A stretch of 64,000 nt of DNA from Bradyrhizobium sp. Arg816 (GCF_029989365.1 NZ_JAPRAQ010000005.1:248001-312000), one strand, 5' to 3'. Positions 8,983 to 18,807 are shown, counted from the first letter of the stretch. The notes: generated by a model not told the origin, from the letters alone. Program-made: numbers and translations.

Positions 8983-9790
8983 TGTCGGCTTTGGGTCTTG
9001 GCTGTGTGAAAACGCCCTGGTCGAGCGCGATAGAAGAAGTTGTTCGTCCAAGGTCGATCTAGCGCTCATGCGCGCAAGCGATTTCAAGCCAGACGGCAAA
9101 CTGAAGAACGTAATTCTAGCTGTCTTTCGTCTCCTCGCGTTTTTACACAGCCAGGTCAAAATGCGAAGAACTCAACGTGAGCAAATCTAGACCGCTCTAC
9201 CCCACTGACCGGACCTCGACGAGGCGCGCCGACACTTCGGGAAGGGCAGAGCCGCACACCGCCTTTGTGTGCGAAATGGCACGAAAAGAAAGCGCGAAAT
9301 CAAAAACTGCAAATATCCTCGATGGGCGGCGTCGCGCGTACCCCGCGTTTTGGGCGGGCCCCAAAGGACCCGAGAAACCGATGGGGCAAAAAGAAAGGCC
9401 GCCTGCGTTGCCACAAGCGGCCCAAGTCTAGGGAGGAAACGCCCAGGGAGGGCTGCGATAGCGGGAGCACTATCGCACGCCCTATACAATACGATTGCGA
9501 TCGGCGGCTCAATTGAACGTAGGTAAACGTCGGGCACCTAAAGGGGGCACGGACCTATACGAAGGTGTATGGCAAAGCCGACAACTTCCGCACTAGGCGT
9601 AGGCCGTCACTGCCTGCGCATTACGTCGAGCATCGAGCACGGCATCGCCCTCAACCTCGACGCGTCAGCACGAGCGCCATCGTTGTGCCCGGTGCGTTAT
9701 CCACGCAAGCTGTAGCGGCTTGCCTTGGCCCTCTTGGCCGGGCGATGCTCCTCGCCATGGGTAGCAAATCACGCGAGACCTCTACGGGTC
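8983..9790. other. no protein gene; holds an RNA-like hairpin element
   Basis: The frames here are short and low in information. The region 9356-9400 contains GGCCCCAAAGGACCC-type repeats also seen, inverted, near 14050-14085. The two-hairpin element at 9397-9483 is the only clear structure. Confidence 0.4.
9397..9483 (+). ncRNA. candidate structured RNA: two hairpins around GGGAGGAAACGCCC
   Basis: GGCCGC (9397-9402) pairs with GCGGCC (9417-9422). It is followed by AAGTCTA and the motif GGGAGGAAACGCCC (9431-9444). A second long hairpin follows: AGGGC-TGCGATAG (9449-9461) with CTATCGCA (9470-9477), a bulged C, and GCCCT (9479-9483). The same motif, also preceded by a G+C hairpin and AGTC, recurs at 15805-15850. 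The repetition with a changed stem sequence suggests an RNA element. I cannot assign it to a named family with confidence. The strand is inferred from the motif order. Confidence 0.4.
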
Positions 9791-9872
9791 GTCGGTCCGG
9801 GCGGTTGCTGAGCAGGCAGCAGAAGCGCGCAGGCAGGCCGACAAGCTGGCCTGCGAGGCATGGAATAAGCGC

Positions 9873-10169
9873 ATGCTTGCCTTCAAGGGTCCGGCGCAGC
9901 CATCGCCCACCCTGGGCGATGCGCTCAATGCGGGGCTTGGCTATCTCGAAGTGAAGTGCCTGGGCTGCGACACGCACCAGACCTTCGCGCTGGACATCGT
10001 GCGGCGGCCGAAGACGACGCCGGTTCATGAGCTGGAGCGACACATGCGCTGCAAGGATTGCTCGGCGGTGCGGGTCTATCCGTACAAGCGAAGCCGCCTT
10101 GTCGCGCTCCGGCGCATCAAGATTTCGGCGAGCGATCCACCATCAACGCGGTGGCCTGGAGAGCGGTAG
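9873..10169 (+). CDS. hypothetical protein with two CxxC pairs, N-terminally truncated
   Basis: The C-terminal part is a zinc-ribbon-like fold: CLGC near residues 29-32 and CKDC near 59-62, ending in SASDPPSTRWPGER. I recognise a common Bradyrhizobium hypothetical. In-frame coding upstream (LYGSSVRAVAEQ then ARRQADKLACEAWNKR) continues the family N-terminus back to a TAG just after 9760, with no ATG, GTG or TTG between. The ATG at 9873 may therefore be an internal Met of a gene that lost its start. Function is unknown. The gene following it on the same strand is a small secreted protein. Confidence 0.5.
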   Translation: MLAFKGPAQPSPTLGDALNAGLGYLEVKCLGCDTHQTFALDIVRRPKTTPVHELERHMRCKDCSAVRVYPYKRSRLVALRRIKISASDPPSTRWPGER

Positions 10170-10230
10170 GCCCCTAGGAGTTTTCGGAGGTGCAACTCAT
10201 TGAGCGGTCATTCAAGTAGAGGACCGCTCT

Positions 10231-10584
10231 TTGAACCACATCGCCGTTATTTTGATCTTACTCGTTGGCGGCTCTTCGCTCGCCTTGGGCCAGAGTGCGG
10301 GTGGATCGAGCAGTGGCGGCTCGGCGGCGAGCGGAACTGCGGCCACCGGCTCCGCAGGTTATGCGGGCGGCACCCTATCGACCGGGCATACCGTAAGCGG
10401 CACTGCGGGCTACTCCGGTCCCAACGTGGGCAACGCGCTCAGCCACGCCGCGACCGGCGGCGACGTGGATGCTTCCTCGGTTACTCAGCCTCTGCCCCCG
10501 CATGACAACGCGGTGGATACGCCCGCCGCTGAGCGCGCCATGAAGAACTTGGGCAACACCGATATTGGCATTCTCAAGAAGTAA
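10231..10584 (+). CDS. small secreted Gly/Ser/Ala-rich protein
   Basis: This 117-residue protein has a clear signal peptide (NHIAVILILLVGGSSLALGQ) followed by low-complexity Gly-Ser-Ala-Thr repeats and a short polar C-terminus. Start is TTG at 10231, preceded by AGAGGA. Such proteins are common in Bradyrhizobium and unassigned; an extracellular or periplasmic location is all that can be said. Confidence 0.6.
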   Translation: MNHIAVILILLVGGSSLALGQSAGGSSSGGSAASGTAATGSAGYAGGTLSTGHTVSGTAGYSGPNVGNALSHAATGGDVDASSVTQPLPPHDNAVDTPAAERAMKNLGNTDIGILKK

Positions 10585-10647
10585 GACATGCTGCAAGTCG
10601 GCCTCGGCCTTGGCGTTTGCGGCCATTCTCGGTAGTCGCCGCGCGTA

Positions 10648-11310
10648 ATGTGCAACCTCTTCAGCATCACCACGAGCCAAGAGGCCATCATCCGTCTCTT
10701 CCGCGTGGTCAACCGCTACGTCGGCAACCTCGCGCCTATGCCGGGCGTGCTTCTCGACTATCCCGCGCCGGTGATCCGCAACACCGAGGCGGGCACTGAG
10801 ATGCTGACGATGCGCTGGGGCATGCCGCCGCCACCGCGCACAGGCGGCCCGCCCGTGACCAACATTCGCAACATGTCATCACCGCACTGGCGCGGCTGGC
10901 TGAAGCCCGAGAACCGCTGCTTGGTTCCCGCCAACAGCTTCGCCGAGTATGCACCGGAGCCGAACCCGGAGACCAAGAAGAAAGACGTGGTCTGGTTGGC
11001 GCTGAATGAGGACCGCCCGCTGTTCGCCTTCGCAGGCATCTGGACCGAGTTCAAGGGCGACCGAGGCACCAAGTCCAAGCCGGTGCCGGGACCGCATCAG
11101 GTCTACGGCTTCCTGACGACCGCGCCGAACGCTGTCGTCGCGCCAATCCATCCGAAGGCGATGCCGGTGATCCTGGCCACGGACGAGGAGCGCGATGTTT
11201 GGATGCGCGCACCGTGGGACGAGGCGAAGGCTTTGCAGCGGCCGTTGCCGGATGACGCGCTCAAGATCGTCATGCGGGGAGCCGACAAGGAGGACAAGGC
11301 TGTCGCATAG
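10648..11310 (+). CDS. SRAP domain protein (HMCES/YedK family)
   Basis: SRAP proteins form a covalent crosslink through Cys2 with abasic sites in single-stranded DNA and shield them. Here Met-Cys-Asn starts the protein, so Cys2 is present. The [13 protein letters not shown] segment corresponds to the conserved Asn motif, [13 protein letters not shown] carries the Glu, and HPKAMPVIL carries the His of the HxRMP-like motif. The length (220 residues) is normal. No LexA box is visible upstream. It is tail-to-tail with the frameshifted membrane-protein gene at 11320-11744. Confidence 0.85.
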   Translation: MCNLFSITTSQEAIIRLFRVVNRYVGNLAPMPGVLLDYPAPVIRNTEAGTEMLTMRWGMPPPPRTGGPPVTNIRNMSSPHWRGWLKPENRCLVPANSFAEYAPEPNPETKKKDVVWLALNEDRPLFAFAGIWTEFKGDRGTKSKPVPGPHQVYGFLTTAPNAVVAPIHPKAMPVILATDEERDVWMRAPWDEAKALQRPLPDDALKIVMRGADKEDKAVA

Positions 11311-11319
11311 GATGCTACC

Positions 11320-11744
11320 AGCCAATGTTGATCTAAACGTTAGATCCCCAAAAGCGGCGCGTATTTTTGCCCACTCAGCATCCGCGCGTTCTGAGCCGGA
11401 TTCGAAAATGCGCGACGAAAGTGAGAGCGTTGCGGTTGCCTTCGCGATCTCGTATCGGCCCAATGCCTCGATAGAGAAGGGATCATCTGACCTTTTGATT
11501 GGAACTGGCGGTAAACATCATCATAAGTACGCTCGCACTCACGACGGAGCCATTCAAGCCCAAGCCAGCGCGACACGATTTGTTCGCTAAAAACAATCTG
11601 CGCAGCGACGGCGATCGTTGCCAAGTCTGTGCTCCTATTCAAGATAACGAGTGCGTAGAGTATTGCATACACTGCGATCTTAATGCGCTCGACCCTCGCC
11701 ATTTGCGATAGAGTATCGTGACAATAGAAACTATTCTCGAGCAC
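11320..11744 (-). pseudogene. frameshifted hypothetical with a hydrophobic N-terminus
   Basis: From about 11703 the frame reads MARVERIKIAVYAILYALVI followed by a second hydrophobic stretch and VSRWLGLEWLRRECERTYDDV. Near 11480-11490 the coherent sequence moves to another frame (DDPFSIEALGRYEIAKAT, then SSRIFESGSERADAEWAKI), consistent with one lost base. Function is unknown. The 3' end is uncertain because the second frame continues antisense into the SRAP gene. Confidence 0.4.
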
Positions 11745-12458
11745 TTGAGCTGCGATCCTCGCTGACGCGCTGGATCACCGATTTGACGAATCCGTTGAAC
11801 CGGCCAAACAGATGCTGCGGCGAGAGACATGCCCCGCAACAAGCGTACCGAAGAAGACCTGACAGGACATGCGGCGCCCGTCGCTGCATGTGGCTGGCCA
11901 ATTCCCCTTCTTCAGAGCGCGCGTGCGCGCAAGAATCAGGTTACACTAGGAAAAGCGGACATCCATTGGCAGGCAGGACGGCCTGGCTATCGAGAATGAC
12001 CCGACGTGCGCATAATCGAGGAATGCTAAAGTCCCCAAATAGATGCATGTCTTCCTCAAATCGGAAGCATGTTGATCACTGTACCAACAACAAAGCACAG
12101 CGATCCAACAAGGTAAAGCCAGTTTGCTAGATTGCCCATGCGACATCCCGAGGAGTGACCGGCTGGGGCTCTGCAAGCTTGTTCATTTCAGCATGCATCC
12201 TTGATTGCAACATGACCACTTCCATCACGCAAGAAGCGGCTCGAGGAAGCCGCTCGCTCCCGAGCTTTTGGCGTTACCATCAGTTGTGGTCACCATCAGC
12301 CGTAAGAGAAGCCAGGATAGGAATATGTCGGATTGCTCCAATTTGACCGTCAATCCATTCGATGTCGTCGAGGGTGGTGATCTGATCACGGATCGCCCGG
12401 AGGTCGGCGCGGACTCATTACACGCACGCGCCAGCCTTCGGGAGCGCAGAGGGTTTTA
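11745..12458. other. no recognisable gene
   Basis: Only short frames without ribosome sites or recognisable motifs occur on either strand. Confidence 0.4.
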
Positions 12459-12821
12459 TCAATACGGCGGACACGTCGGCGTGTCGGTCCAGGGCGCTGT
12501 CGCAAAGGCGCCGACACGCGGTCCGGGCACGCAAGCTGAGCTGTATTGTCCGTAGCCGTAGGCTCCATAATAAGAACTATAGGTCGGATCGCCCCAATAC
12601 GATCTATGGGCGGGATAGCCCCAGTACGAATTGTAGCCCCAGTACGAAGGGTAGGGATCACTCCGCCGGACCCGATAGCGCACGTCCGGGGTCACAGCTG
12701 GCGCTGCCGCCTTGATCGACGTGCCATTGATCGGTGCGGCAGATGAATTTGCCGTGGCGGCCACTGCGATAGGAACAACAATTGCGAGCGCAATCGCGAG
12801 GCCGCGGACTTGAAACTTCAT
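12459..12821 (-). CDS. small secreted Tyr/Gly/Trp-rich protein
   Basis: This 120-residue protein starts at ATG 12821 with AGGAGCT seven bases upstream. It has a signal peptide (MKFQVRGLAIALAIVVPIAV, cleavage near ANSSAAP). Then comes a region with repeated SYWG/YWGY units (YPSYWGYNSYWGYPAHRSYW and similar), ending in a Cys-containing tail. This composition is typical of rhizobial secreted low-complexity proteins of unknown role. An upstream in-frame start would add residues before the signal peptide and is unlikely. Confidence 0.65.
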   Translation of the reverse strand: MKFQVRGLAIALAIVVPIAVAATANSSAAPINGTSIKAAAPAVTPDVRYRVRRSDPYPSYWGYNSYWGYPAHRSYWGDPTYSSYYGAYGYGQYSSACVPGPRVGAFATAPWTDTPTCPPY

Positions 12822-13674
12822 GGTAGCTCCTGTTTGTCTTAAACCGCGCGACAAGCATGACCTTGCAACGCAGGCGAGGGAAATCACCTCTCGCCATGGA
12901 GTCGATAGACGATCATTATTATTGCGCGCGCCGCGCGAAGCCACAGCCAGGATACCCTACAGCCGCATCCGTAGAGACTTCTAAACCTGTTATCGCCCTT
13001 GGACTAATCGAGGTTGCGCGTGCCAACGTGCCGCGGTCCTTGACCCTGATGCGGCTCCTACGGTGGTTTTGTCGCGCGCCACATCACCGACCAGATGCCG
13101 GACCGAGGTTAGAGAAGGGCAGGACATCGCCAATTTTGCGGATGGACAGGATGCCTACAGAAAAAGTTTTGGAAAGTTGGAATTGGGTTACGTGGGTAAG
13201 GACCAATCTGTTCCAGCACACTCCGGTCTGGTGGTGGCACAAAGAGAGTCCCCCGGCCCGCCACTCGATCCGCGCTGCCCCGGACGCGTTACGTCGCCTC
13301 TTGGCCCTTCGAGACATATTGTGCGGCCGCGCGATCTTGGTCGCTAACAAGCATAGCGAAGTTGTCGGGCGGCCGTCTATTGCCGAGGACGACGCTCCTG
13401 ACCCGTTGGGGAGGTGGTCGCCTTTAGAGGTCGAGCGCCATAAACCTTCGTATCGTATCGGTGCCCCTTTAGATGCCAACGGGTACCGATCGTTCAATTG
13501 AGCCGCTGATCGCGATCATCTTAGGCTCGATGCGTTGCAAAAGTGCATAGGCTCATGAAGTGCTATAGTGAAAATGGATGATGGACGAACAGCGAATATC
13601 TGCTTCATGCCGGGAGCATGGGCTGATCGCGAGCGCAGAGCGATCACGTCTTGCACATAAGCGTGAGTGAAGAC
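12822..13674. other. no convincing gene
   Basis: A 214-codon open frame on the plus strand (12857-13501) has no ribosome site, family resemblance or sensible composition, and I treat it as chance. Nothing else was seen. Confidence 0.4.
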
Positions 13675-14025
13675 ATGTCCAATCCCGTCGCAAAGATCGT
13701 CGATCGTCACCTGAAAATCTGGAACACTCGACATGCCACTGAGCGCATCACGGGCATCCCTTCAACGTATGCAGCAGACGTAGTCATCGGCGAGCCGGCA
13801 GTGTGGTTTTCAGGTTTTGCGGGCGTTGAATGTGCGATTAAAGCGGTACACGCGCAGATGCCGGGAATGCACCTCGCGGTCACTGGCCCGATCCAGACAA
13901 CGGGGGACACGTCTACGTACACTTGGGCGCTCGCGGGGAAAGACGGCAACGTCGTCAAGGGCCGGGATGTGATCACAGTGAAGCACGAACGGATCATCAG
14001 TCGATACGTTTTTTTCGACACCTGA
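13675..14025 (+). CDS. SnoaL/NTF2-like small protein
   Basis: The 116-residue alpha+beta cone-type protein begins MSNPVAKIVDRHLKIWNTR with the usual N-terminal helices, followed by a strand-rich part with GPIQTTGDTSTYTWAL and GRDVITVKHERI, typical of SnoaL-like polyketide-cyclase or steroid-isomerase-fold proteins. The catalytic role cannot be predicted. The start at 13675 is preceded by GTGAAGAC; a TTG at 13651 would add eight residues. A terminator-like hairpin follows the stop. Confidence 0.7.
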   Translation: MSNPVAKIVDRHLKIWNTRHATERITGIPSTYAADVVIGEPAVWFSGFAGVECAIKAVHAQMPGMHLAVTGPIQTTGDTSTYTWALAGKDGNVVKGRDVITVKHERIISRYVFFDT

Positions 14026-14030
14026 CCTTA

Positions 14031-14061
14031 GGGCGCGGGGCCTTTGCGCCCCCCTCGTTTT
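14031..14061 (+). terminator. putative rho-independent terminator
   Basis: GGGCGC (14031-14036) and GCGCCC (14046-14051) form a six-pair stem, followed by CCCTCGTTTT. It lies six bases after the stop of the SnoaL-like gene. Confidence 0.45.
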
Positions 14062-14407
14062 CCGGGTCTTTTGGGGCACAGTGCAAAGTGCCGGGATCGC
14101 GCGACTCGCTCTCTTACCTCGGTCCGGCATCCGGTCGGCGACGTGGCGCACGACAAATCCACCGAAGGGGGCGGCTTCATAGTCGATGGCGGCGGCGCGC
14201 CTTGGCGCGCGCAACCTTGATTGGTCCAATGGCGGCGACGGGAGTCGCAGGTGCTGCTGGTGACATTCCTCGCTACGGTGAGGCAGCGCGGGCGGCAATA
14301 ACGATCGTCTATCGACTCTATGGCGGGAGGTGATTTACCTCACCGGCGTCGGAAGGTCATTCTCGTGTGGTGGTGGATAGTTCTTTGACACGATCAGGAG
14401 GCGACAA

Positions 14408-14816
14408 ATGTCAGTCCAGCAGCCGGTTCTCACGCCGCCCCACGGCGGCGAGATGGTGCCCTCGAGCGGGGCTCGAGCGTCGAGATGAAAGTGGAGAGCG
14501 GTCAGTCCCGGAGGCGACTATCGCGCTGTCCTGGGACGGTGCGCGCCGGGGAGGAGCCGCCGCTGCACACTCACTCGCGCGAGGACGAGTCTACGTGGTG
14601 CAGGGGCAGCTAATCGCGCGGGTCGGCGATGCCCGCGTCGAGGTGGGGCCGGGCGCCTACGCGGCTCTTCCTCGCAGTGCGCCACATACGATCGAGGTGG
14701 TCGGTAACCAGGCGACTCTGCTGCTCAGCTTCGTGCCGGGTGGGCTGGAACGCTTTTTGGTCCTTCGGGAAGGCGAGCAGCCCGACCCGGCCGCTTTCGG
14801 TCTGACGTTCCCCTAG
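14408..14816 (+). pseudogene. cupin-domain protein broken by several frameshifts
   Basis: Pieces of one cupin appear in successive frames: MSVQQPVLTPPHGGEMVP, then LERGSSVEMKVESGQS, then GGDYRAVLGRCAPG, then EEPPLHTHSREDE (the metal-binding HTH motif). The last piece is YVVQGQLIARVGDARVEVG to PAAFGLTFP, ending at the TAG at 14816. At least three or four indels lie between 14450 and 14600. The complete frame would give about 135 residues, the normal length for this small cupin. Confidence 0.7.
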
Positions 14817-15042
14817 GGCCGGGGGCCGGCGGCGCGGCGTTCGTGCCGTCCGCCGCGAGAGGGAGAAAAACCCCCGATTCGCATGCGGCCGAGCTGGGAC
14901 GGACGGTCGGTGAATGCTCTGCGCCTGCCGCTCACCGTTTCACAAAAATGCGCGCGCGCCTTGTATTAGCAGGCCGGCTCGGTCTCACGCCGCTTGAACC
15001 GCGAGCCACGCGCGCGTTCAATTCCAAAGCTGGGAAGCCAAC

Positions 15043-15129
15043 GTGTTTTTCAATTGGTTGCTCGTCGTGCTCATCGGCGTCAGTGTAGCCGTCCTAATCG
15101 CCCACGCGATTGATGCAATTCGTTTCTAG
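15043..15129 (+). CDS. 28-residue single-pass membrane protein
   Basis: GTG 15043 opens a 28-codon frame that is almost one membrane helix: FFNWLLVVLIGVSVAVLIAH followed by AIDAIRF. GGGAAG lies just upstream. Very similar tiny proteins with a FF-W-LL start are common in Bradyrhizobium. The function is unknown; it may be a regulator of a membrane complex or a stress peptide. Confidence 0.45.
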   Translation: MFFNWLLVVLIGVSVAVLIAHAIDAIRF

Positions 15130-16009
15130 CTTGTGCGATTGGATCTTTGATCGCATTTTCGAGGTCATACGGGCGCGCGCTTTCTGAATTCATACGCGCC
15201 TTGCGCAGCCCGCCCGCGCCGAAGTCTTCTAACGGGAGGTAAATCTCACGTCCAAACGGTCATGCTTCCAGCGAACCTACCGGGCGAAGAGACGGCTCCG
15301 GCTTCAGGGAGCTTTTGAAGGTAGGCCGGGGGCCGCTCCGCCAGCTTGGCGGCGAGCCGGCAAGATTCAAGACGCCCTGGGATGGCTTTTCCTTCGCCGT
15401 GTCGGGAATGATGATGCCGCTATTGGGCTTCTTCTGAGCTTCGATGCCCTTGACACCACGACGCGGTCGCGAAGTGGACGGAATCTCAGCAGTCCTCCCG
15501 CCTTTTGTGAATATTCTCTAGGTTGGCAGTCGCAACATATGCCAGTGACACTGGTGCGCAAGAGGTTCGGCCCGACGATGTTTGCTCGGATGACGCAAGT
15601 GCTCCGTCACAGCCGAACTAGCCCCTCGACGAACCGCGGCCGAAAATGCTCGACGTTGGGAAGACCTCGTCGAAGGCTTTTGCCTTTTCAAAGTCGCGCT
15701 TAGTCCATTGGGGTTATCGTTTCAGCACGTATATCGCTGGCGTACAGCGATCCACAGCGACCGTTCACTTTTCACCTTCCGATCGGACTATTCGCGGGAA
15801 AAAGCCCGGAGCTCGCTTTGAGCCCCGGGTAGTCGGGGGAGGAAACGCCCGTGGCGTTGGTGCCATTCACTTGCCATCAGTCAGTCCGCCGGCACCAAGC
15901 GGGAGCTCAAAGTGGTTCAGTTCATCGTCGGGACCGAGAACTCCATTCGCGGCACACTCCTCGCCCATCAATTCAACCTCAAGCAGCCCTCTCGACGCTG
16001 GCGCCGCTT
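15130..16009. other. no protein gene seen
   Basis: Apart from the RNA-like motif at 15805-15850 no coherent coding sequence is visible; a 140-codon frame at 15646-16068 has no family resemblance. Confidence 0.4.
15805..15850 (+). ncRNA. second copy of the hairpin / GGGAGGAAACGCCC element
   Basis: CCCGG-A-GCTC (15805-15814) pairs with GAGC-C-CCGGG (15820-15829), then TAGTCGGG leads into GGGAGGAAACGCCC at 15837-15850. The stem sequence differs from the copy at 9397-9483 while the linker AGTC and the 14-base motif are conserved. No long second hairpin follows here. Confidence 0.35.
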
Positions 16010-16408
16010 TTAGCCGGCTACGCGACTGTTCAACCGCACACGCGCGATTGGCTGCTCAGGCGCGTTAAAGACTGACGTCGTTAGCAGAACAGCGGCAGCG
16101 AGGATCCAGTAATACCAGGCGTCGAGCTTGAAAAAGTTGAAGGCGAACGGGGCGATGATGAACACCACGCCGACGGCGCGATCGACCCAAAGGTGCAGCC
16201 AGTAAGGAATGATGCGGACGAGCCCGGTGGCATGGTCGGTCAGGGCGGCCAAGAGTAGCGCGGCGACACCGACAACAACCGAAAGCCACGTTGCGACGGG
16301 CCCGCTCTGACCGAGCTTCAGCCAGAACGGAGCTGCAATCAAGACGATAGCGATTGGATAATCGATTAGGTAGGCGTGGATAGACTTACTGATGAAACGG
16401 AACGACAT
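16010..16408 (-). CDS. four-helix membrane protein (SPW-like), paralogue 1
   Basis: This 132-residue protein has four hydrophobic segments: IDYPIAIVLIAAPFWL, WLSVVVGVAALLLAAL, a YWLHLWVDRAVGVVFIIAPF segment and WYYWILAAAVLLTTSV. The YWLHLWVDR stretch is characteristic of short SPW-repeat-like membrane proteins. Start ATG 16408 has AGGAGTC upstream. A close paralogue lies at 20307-20708. The role is unknown. Confidence 0.65.
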   Translation of the reverse strand: MSFRFISKSIHAYLIDYPIAIVLIAAPFWLKLGQSGPVATWLSVVVGVAALLLAALTDHATGLVRIIPYWLHLWVDRAVGVVFIIAPFAFNFFKLDAWYYWILAAAVLLTTSVFNAPEQPIARVRLNSRVAG

Positions 16409-17126
16409 CGGCGACTCCTACGCGCTTGGTTGCTCGAGCGGGTCCTTGCGACGCGGAGACTGCAGCCGACTAAGACGACGATCACGCCGCCCTGTGCTGG
16501 CTAGCACTCAGTAGAACCGCGACGGGTCAGCCCCGGTTAGAGGCACAGAAAGGCTATACCGATACCCTAAGCATTAGAAATTCCCGGTCGTCATTGTTTC
16601 CATTCCACACGCCCGGCGCCATAGATGCAGGCTGGTGTGGCGTCGAGCAATTGACCACCGGTCAAAGAGCAAAGTGAACTTCAACCGCACGCGGCGACGA
16701 TGCGTTAGTGTCCGGATGTCGAGGTCGGAACGACTCGGGAACATCGTCCGGACCGTGCTATACGTCATCCGCTTCATTTCTGGGCACCCTAAGCAGGTTC
16801 GCGACGGTCGCTCTGCGTTAAAAAATTCGCGCAGCGAACCCCGAGGGAGGCTCGTGGTGGGCGTACGAGAACGGCAAAAGCGCACGGGTACTGTGGGCAT
16901 TCATGATGCGCGTGAATAACTCGAACTCATTCTTACGATCTAGCGCATCTTGGACGGATGGGGCATTTGGCGCGCCAACGCATTCGAAGGTGGCTCAGGA
17001 GATGACCAGACTCTGCGGAAGCTCGGCGAGTGCTCGTTTAAAGCAGCTGGCCTAACATCAGCTGCTTTGGGAAATGGTCGCGTTCCTCGGAGCCATCGCG
17101 CGGCGAACCCAGCATATTTGTGAACT
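16409..17126. other. no recognisable gene
   Basis: Frames of about 95-108 codons occur on both strands (16574-16919) but show no motif, signal peptide or ribosome site. Confidence 0.4.
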
Positions 17127-17620
17127 TCAGTCGCGCGACAGTGGCGGGCGCTTCATAACGAGAAGCTCCGTCACATCGTGCAGATCATCCGCCGATGAGA
17201 TGGCAACTGTCAGCCACTTTCCGTCGATGTATGTTTTGGCTTCGTCATAGAGCTTGACCAAGTGCGGACGCCAGACATAACGCCTCTCCTCAAACGTTTC
17301 TCGCTCAGCTCCACCCATGACCACCACGGCCCAAAACAGTCGGTATTCCTGCACCAAGGTGCAGAACGCCCTGGTCTTCTTGTAGCGCAAGGACCAACCG
17401 CGGTTTCTGCCACCGTAAAGCCAGTCCGGCTCGAAAACTCCAGGGTAGAATTCGACGATCCAGTTCCGCAGCTCGGTCCAATACCCGAACGCCTCTGGTC
17501 CGATCCACTCGCGAACGCGCCGTCACTGGGCGGTGCTGATTTGTCGGTGATCCTGTCGCCGATTCTGGGAAACGTCACGCCATCGACGGCTGCTACTCTC
17601 GTTCCTATAGGTAAAATCAT
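17127..17620 (-). pseudogene. DUF3788-family protein with one frameshift
   Basis: From ATG 17620 the frame reads to DKSAPPSDG, the usual N-terminal motif. The rest (EWIGPEAFGYWTELRNWIVE, DWLYGGRNRGWSLRYKKTRA, VVVMGGAERETFEERRYVW, YDEAKTYIDGKWLTVAI) is in another frame and continues to the stop at 17127. One indel near 17515-17525 separates the two. Everything after the shift is well preserved, so the break is recent or a sequence error. DUF3788 function is unknown. Confidence 0.7.
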
Positions 17621-18408
17621 CGAAAGACCTCGAGTTTATAGTCCGGCGGAGGCCGGAGGTGATGCGGGTGTGCCAAGCGCTTGCGGCGCGCCCTTAGGGA
17701 GCTCCTGGTCCGACGCTCTCCGCAGCAGGGTGTGTATGCCTCGCGATACGGTCTACCGGTGCCTGAGAGCATTGCAGGGCAACCATGCGCGCCTCGAAGC
17801 TCTCCCATGACAGTCAGATCGAGAGCGGCGAGCGCTTTCTCCCTCGCCAATGGAGCTTGCTCTCGGTCGAGGAACGCGGTGGCCTCTAGGGGGATAAATT
17901 GCTGGGTCCTCAGCCCAATGGATCTAAGTGTTAGCGACAGATAAGGCGTGAGGAAGTCCGGCTGGTTGGCTCGGTCTCCAGTAAAGACGCCGCCAGAGGC
18001 GACGCCGATGAACACCGGACGATCCTGGAGCATTCCCACCTTTCCGGTGGGCGTCGACATCATCGTGCGACCGACGCGCTAGATTTGATCGATCCACGCT
18101 TTGAGAACCGAGGGAATAGTGAAGTTGTGCATAGGCGTTCCGATGACAACAACATCGGCCGCTTCAACTTCCCGGATAAGCGCTTCGGAAACATCCAGAG
18201 AACCCTTCGGCGGGGCGGCTAACGTGGCGGGCGACGCCAACGCGGCGGCATAGTCAGCCACGGTATGGGGCAAGGATTCGAACCCTAAATCACGCCGGGT
18301 AATGCTCGCCCCGGGCTCCACCTCAAGAAGCTTTTCGACGATCGCGGCCGAAAGCTCACGGCTATGCGATTCTCGACGCGGACTGCTATCAATATGGAGA
18401 ATGTGCAT
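17617..18408 (-). pseudogene. azoR: AzoR-type FMN-dependent NADH azoreductase with an in-frame amber codon
   Basis: The flavodoxin-like start (MHILHIDSSPRRESHSRELS) and the FMN-loop motif TPMHNFTIPSVLKAWIDQI are clear. Immediately after comes TAG at 18079-18081, and the same frame continues with RVGRTMMSTPTGKVG, FIGVASGGVF and FLTPYLSLTLRSIGL, the expected remainder of the enzyme. Thus a single substitution interrupts an otherwise intact gene. The family part ends near 17800; the last 55-60 residues of the frame are not azoreductase. A truncated AhpD-like fragment lies just upstream. Confidence 0.7.
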
Positions 18409-18452
18409 GTGATCGATCCCAATGGCTTCGAGAAGTTGCGACAGGACAAAGC

Positions 18453-18683
18453 TCAGATCGAACCGGCCGGCGTCACGGCGGGAAAGTCCTTCACGGGATC
18501 GAATACGTTGTTGAAAAAGTTCGTCAGCGAGTACATGGCGACTAGCGCGACGATCTCAATAACATTCGCATCCGTGTAGCCGGCATCGCGGACGGCTTTC
18601 ACATCGGCATCGCCGACCTTGCCGCGGGTGTCGATGACTTTACGCGCGAACTGCACGGCGGCGTCCCGCTTCGTGAGATGTCA
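18453..18683 (-). pseudogene. 5'-truncated carboxymuconolactone decarboxylase/AhpD-like gene
   Basis: Only the last 70 or so codons survive (KRDAAVQFARKVIDTRGKVG to the end PAVTPAGSI). They are almost identical to the C-terminal third of the complete copy at 25749-26297. An in-frame TGA sits just upstream and the CxxC active-site part is missing. It precedes the azoreductase relic in the same orientation. Confidence 0.7.
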
Positions 18684-18807
18684 GTTTTTGCGATAAACCG
18701 ATAACCTGCCAGTCGATTTAACCGCTCGATTTCCAGCTGGTTGTGCGATCGAGCGCCCGCCCGCCCTTTGGCGTCTGGCGAGACACGGAAATGCTCGACG
18801 GACTACT

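Noticed and set aside
12857..13501. 214-codon plus-strand open frame
   Set aside because: No ribosome site, no motif, unusual composition; long frames of this kind are common by chance in G+C-rich DNA.
13810..14298. 162-codon minus-strand open frame
   Set aside because: Antisense to the SnoaL-like gene and its terminator, with no recognisable domain.
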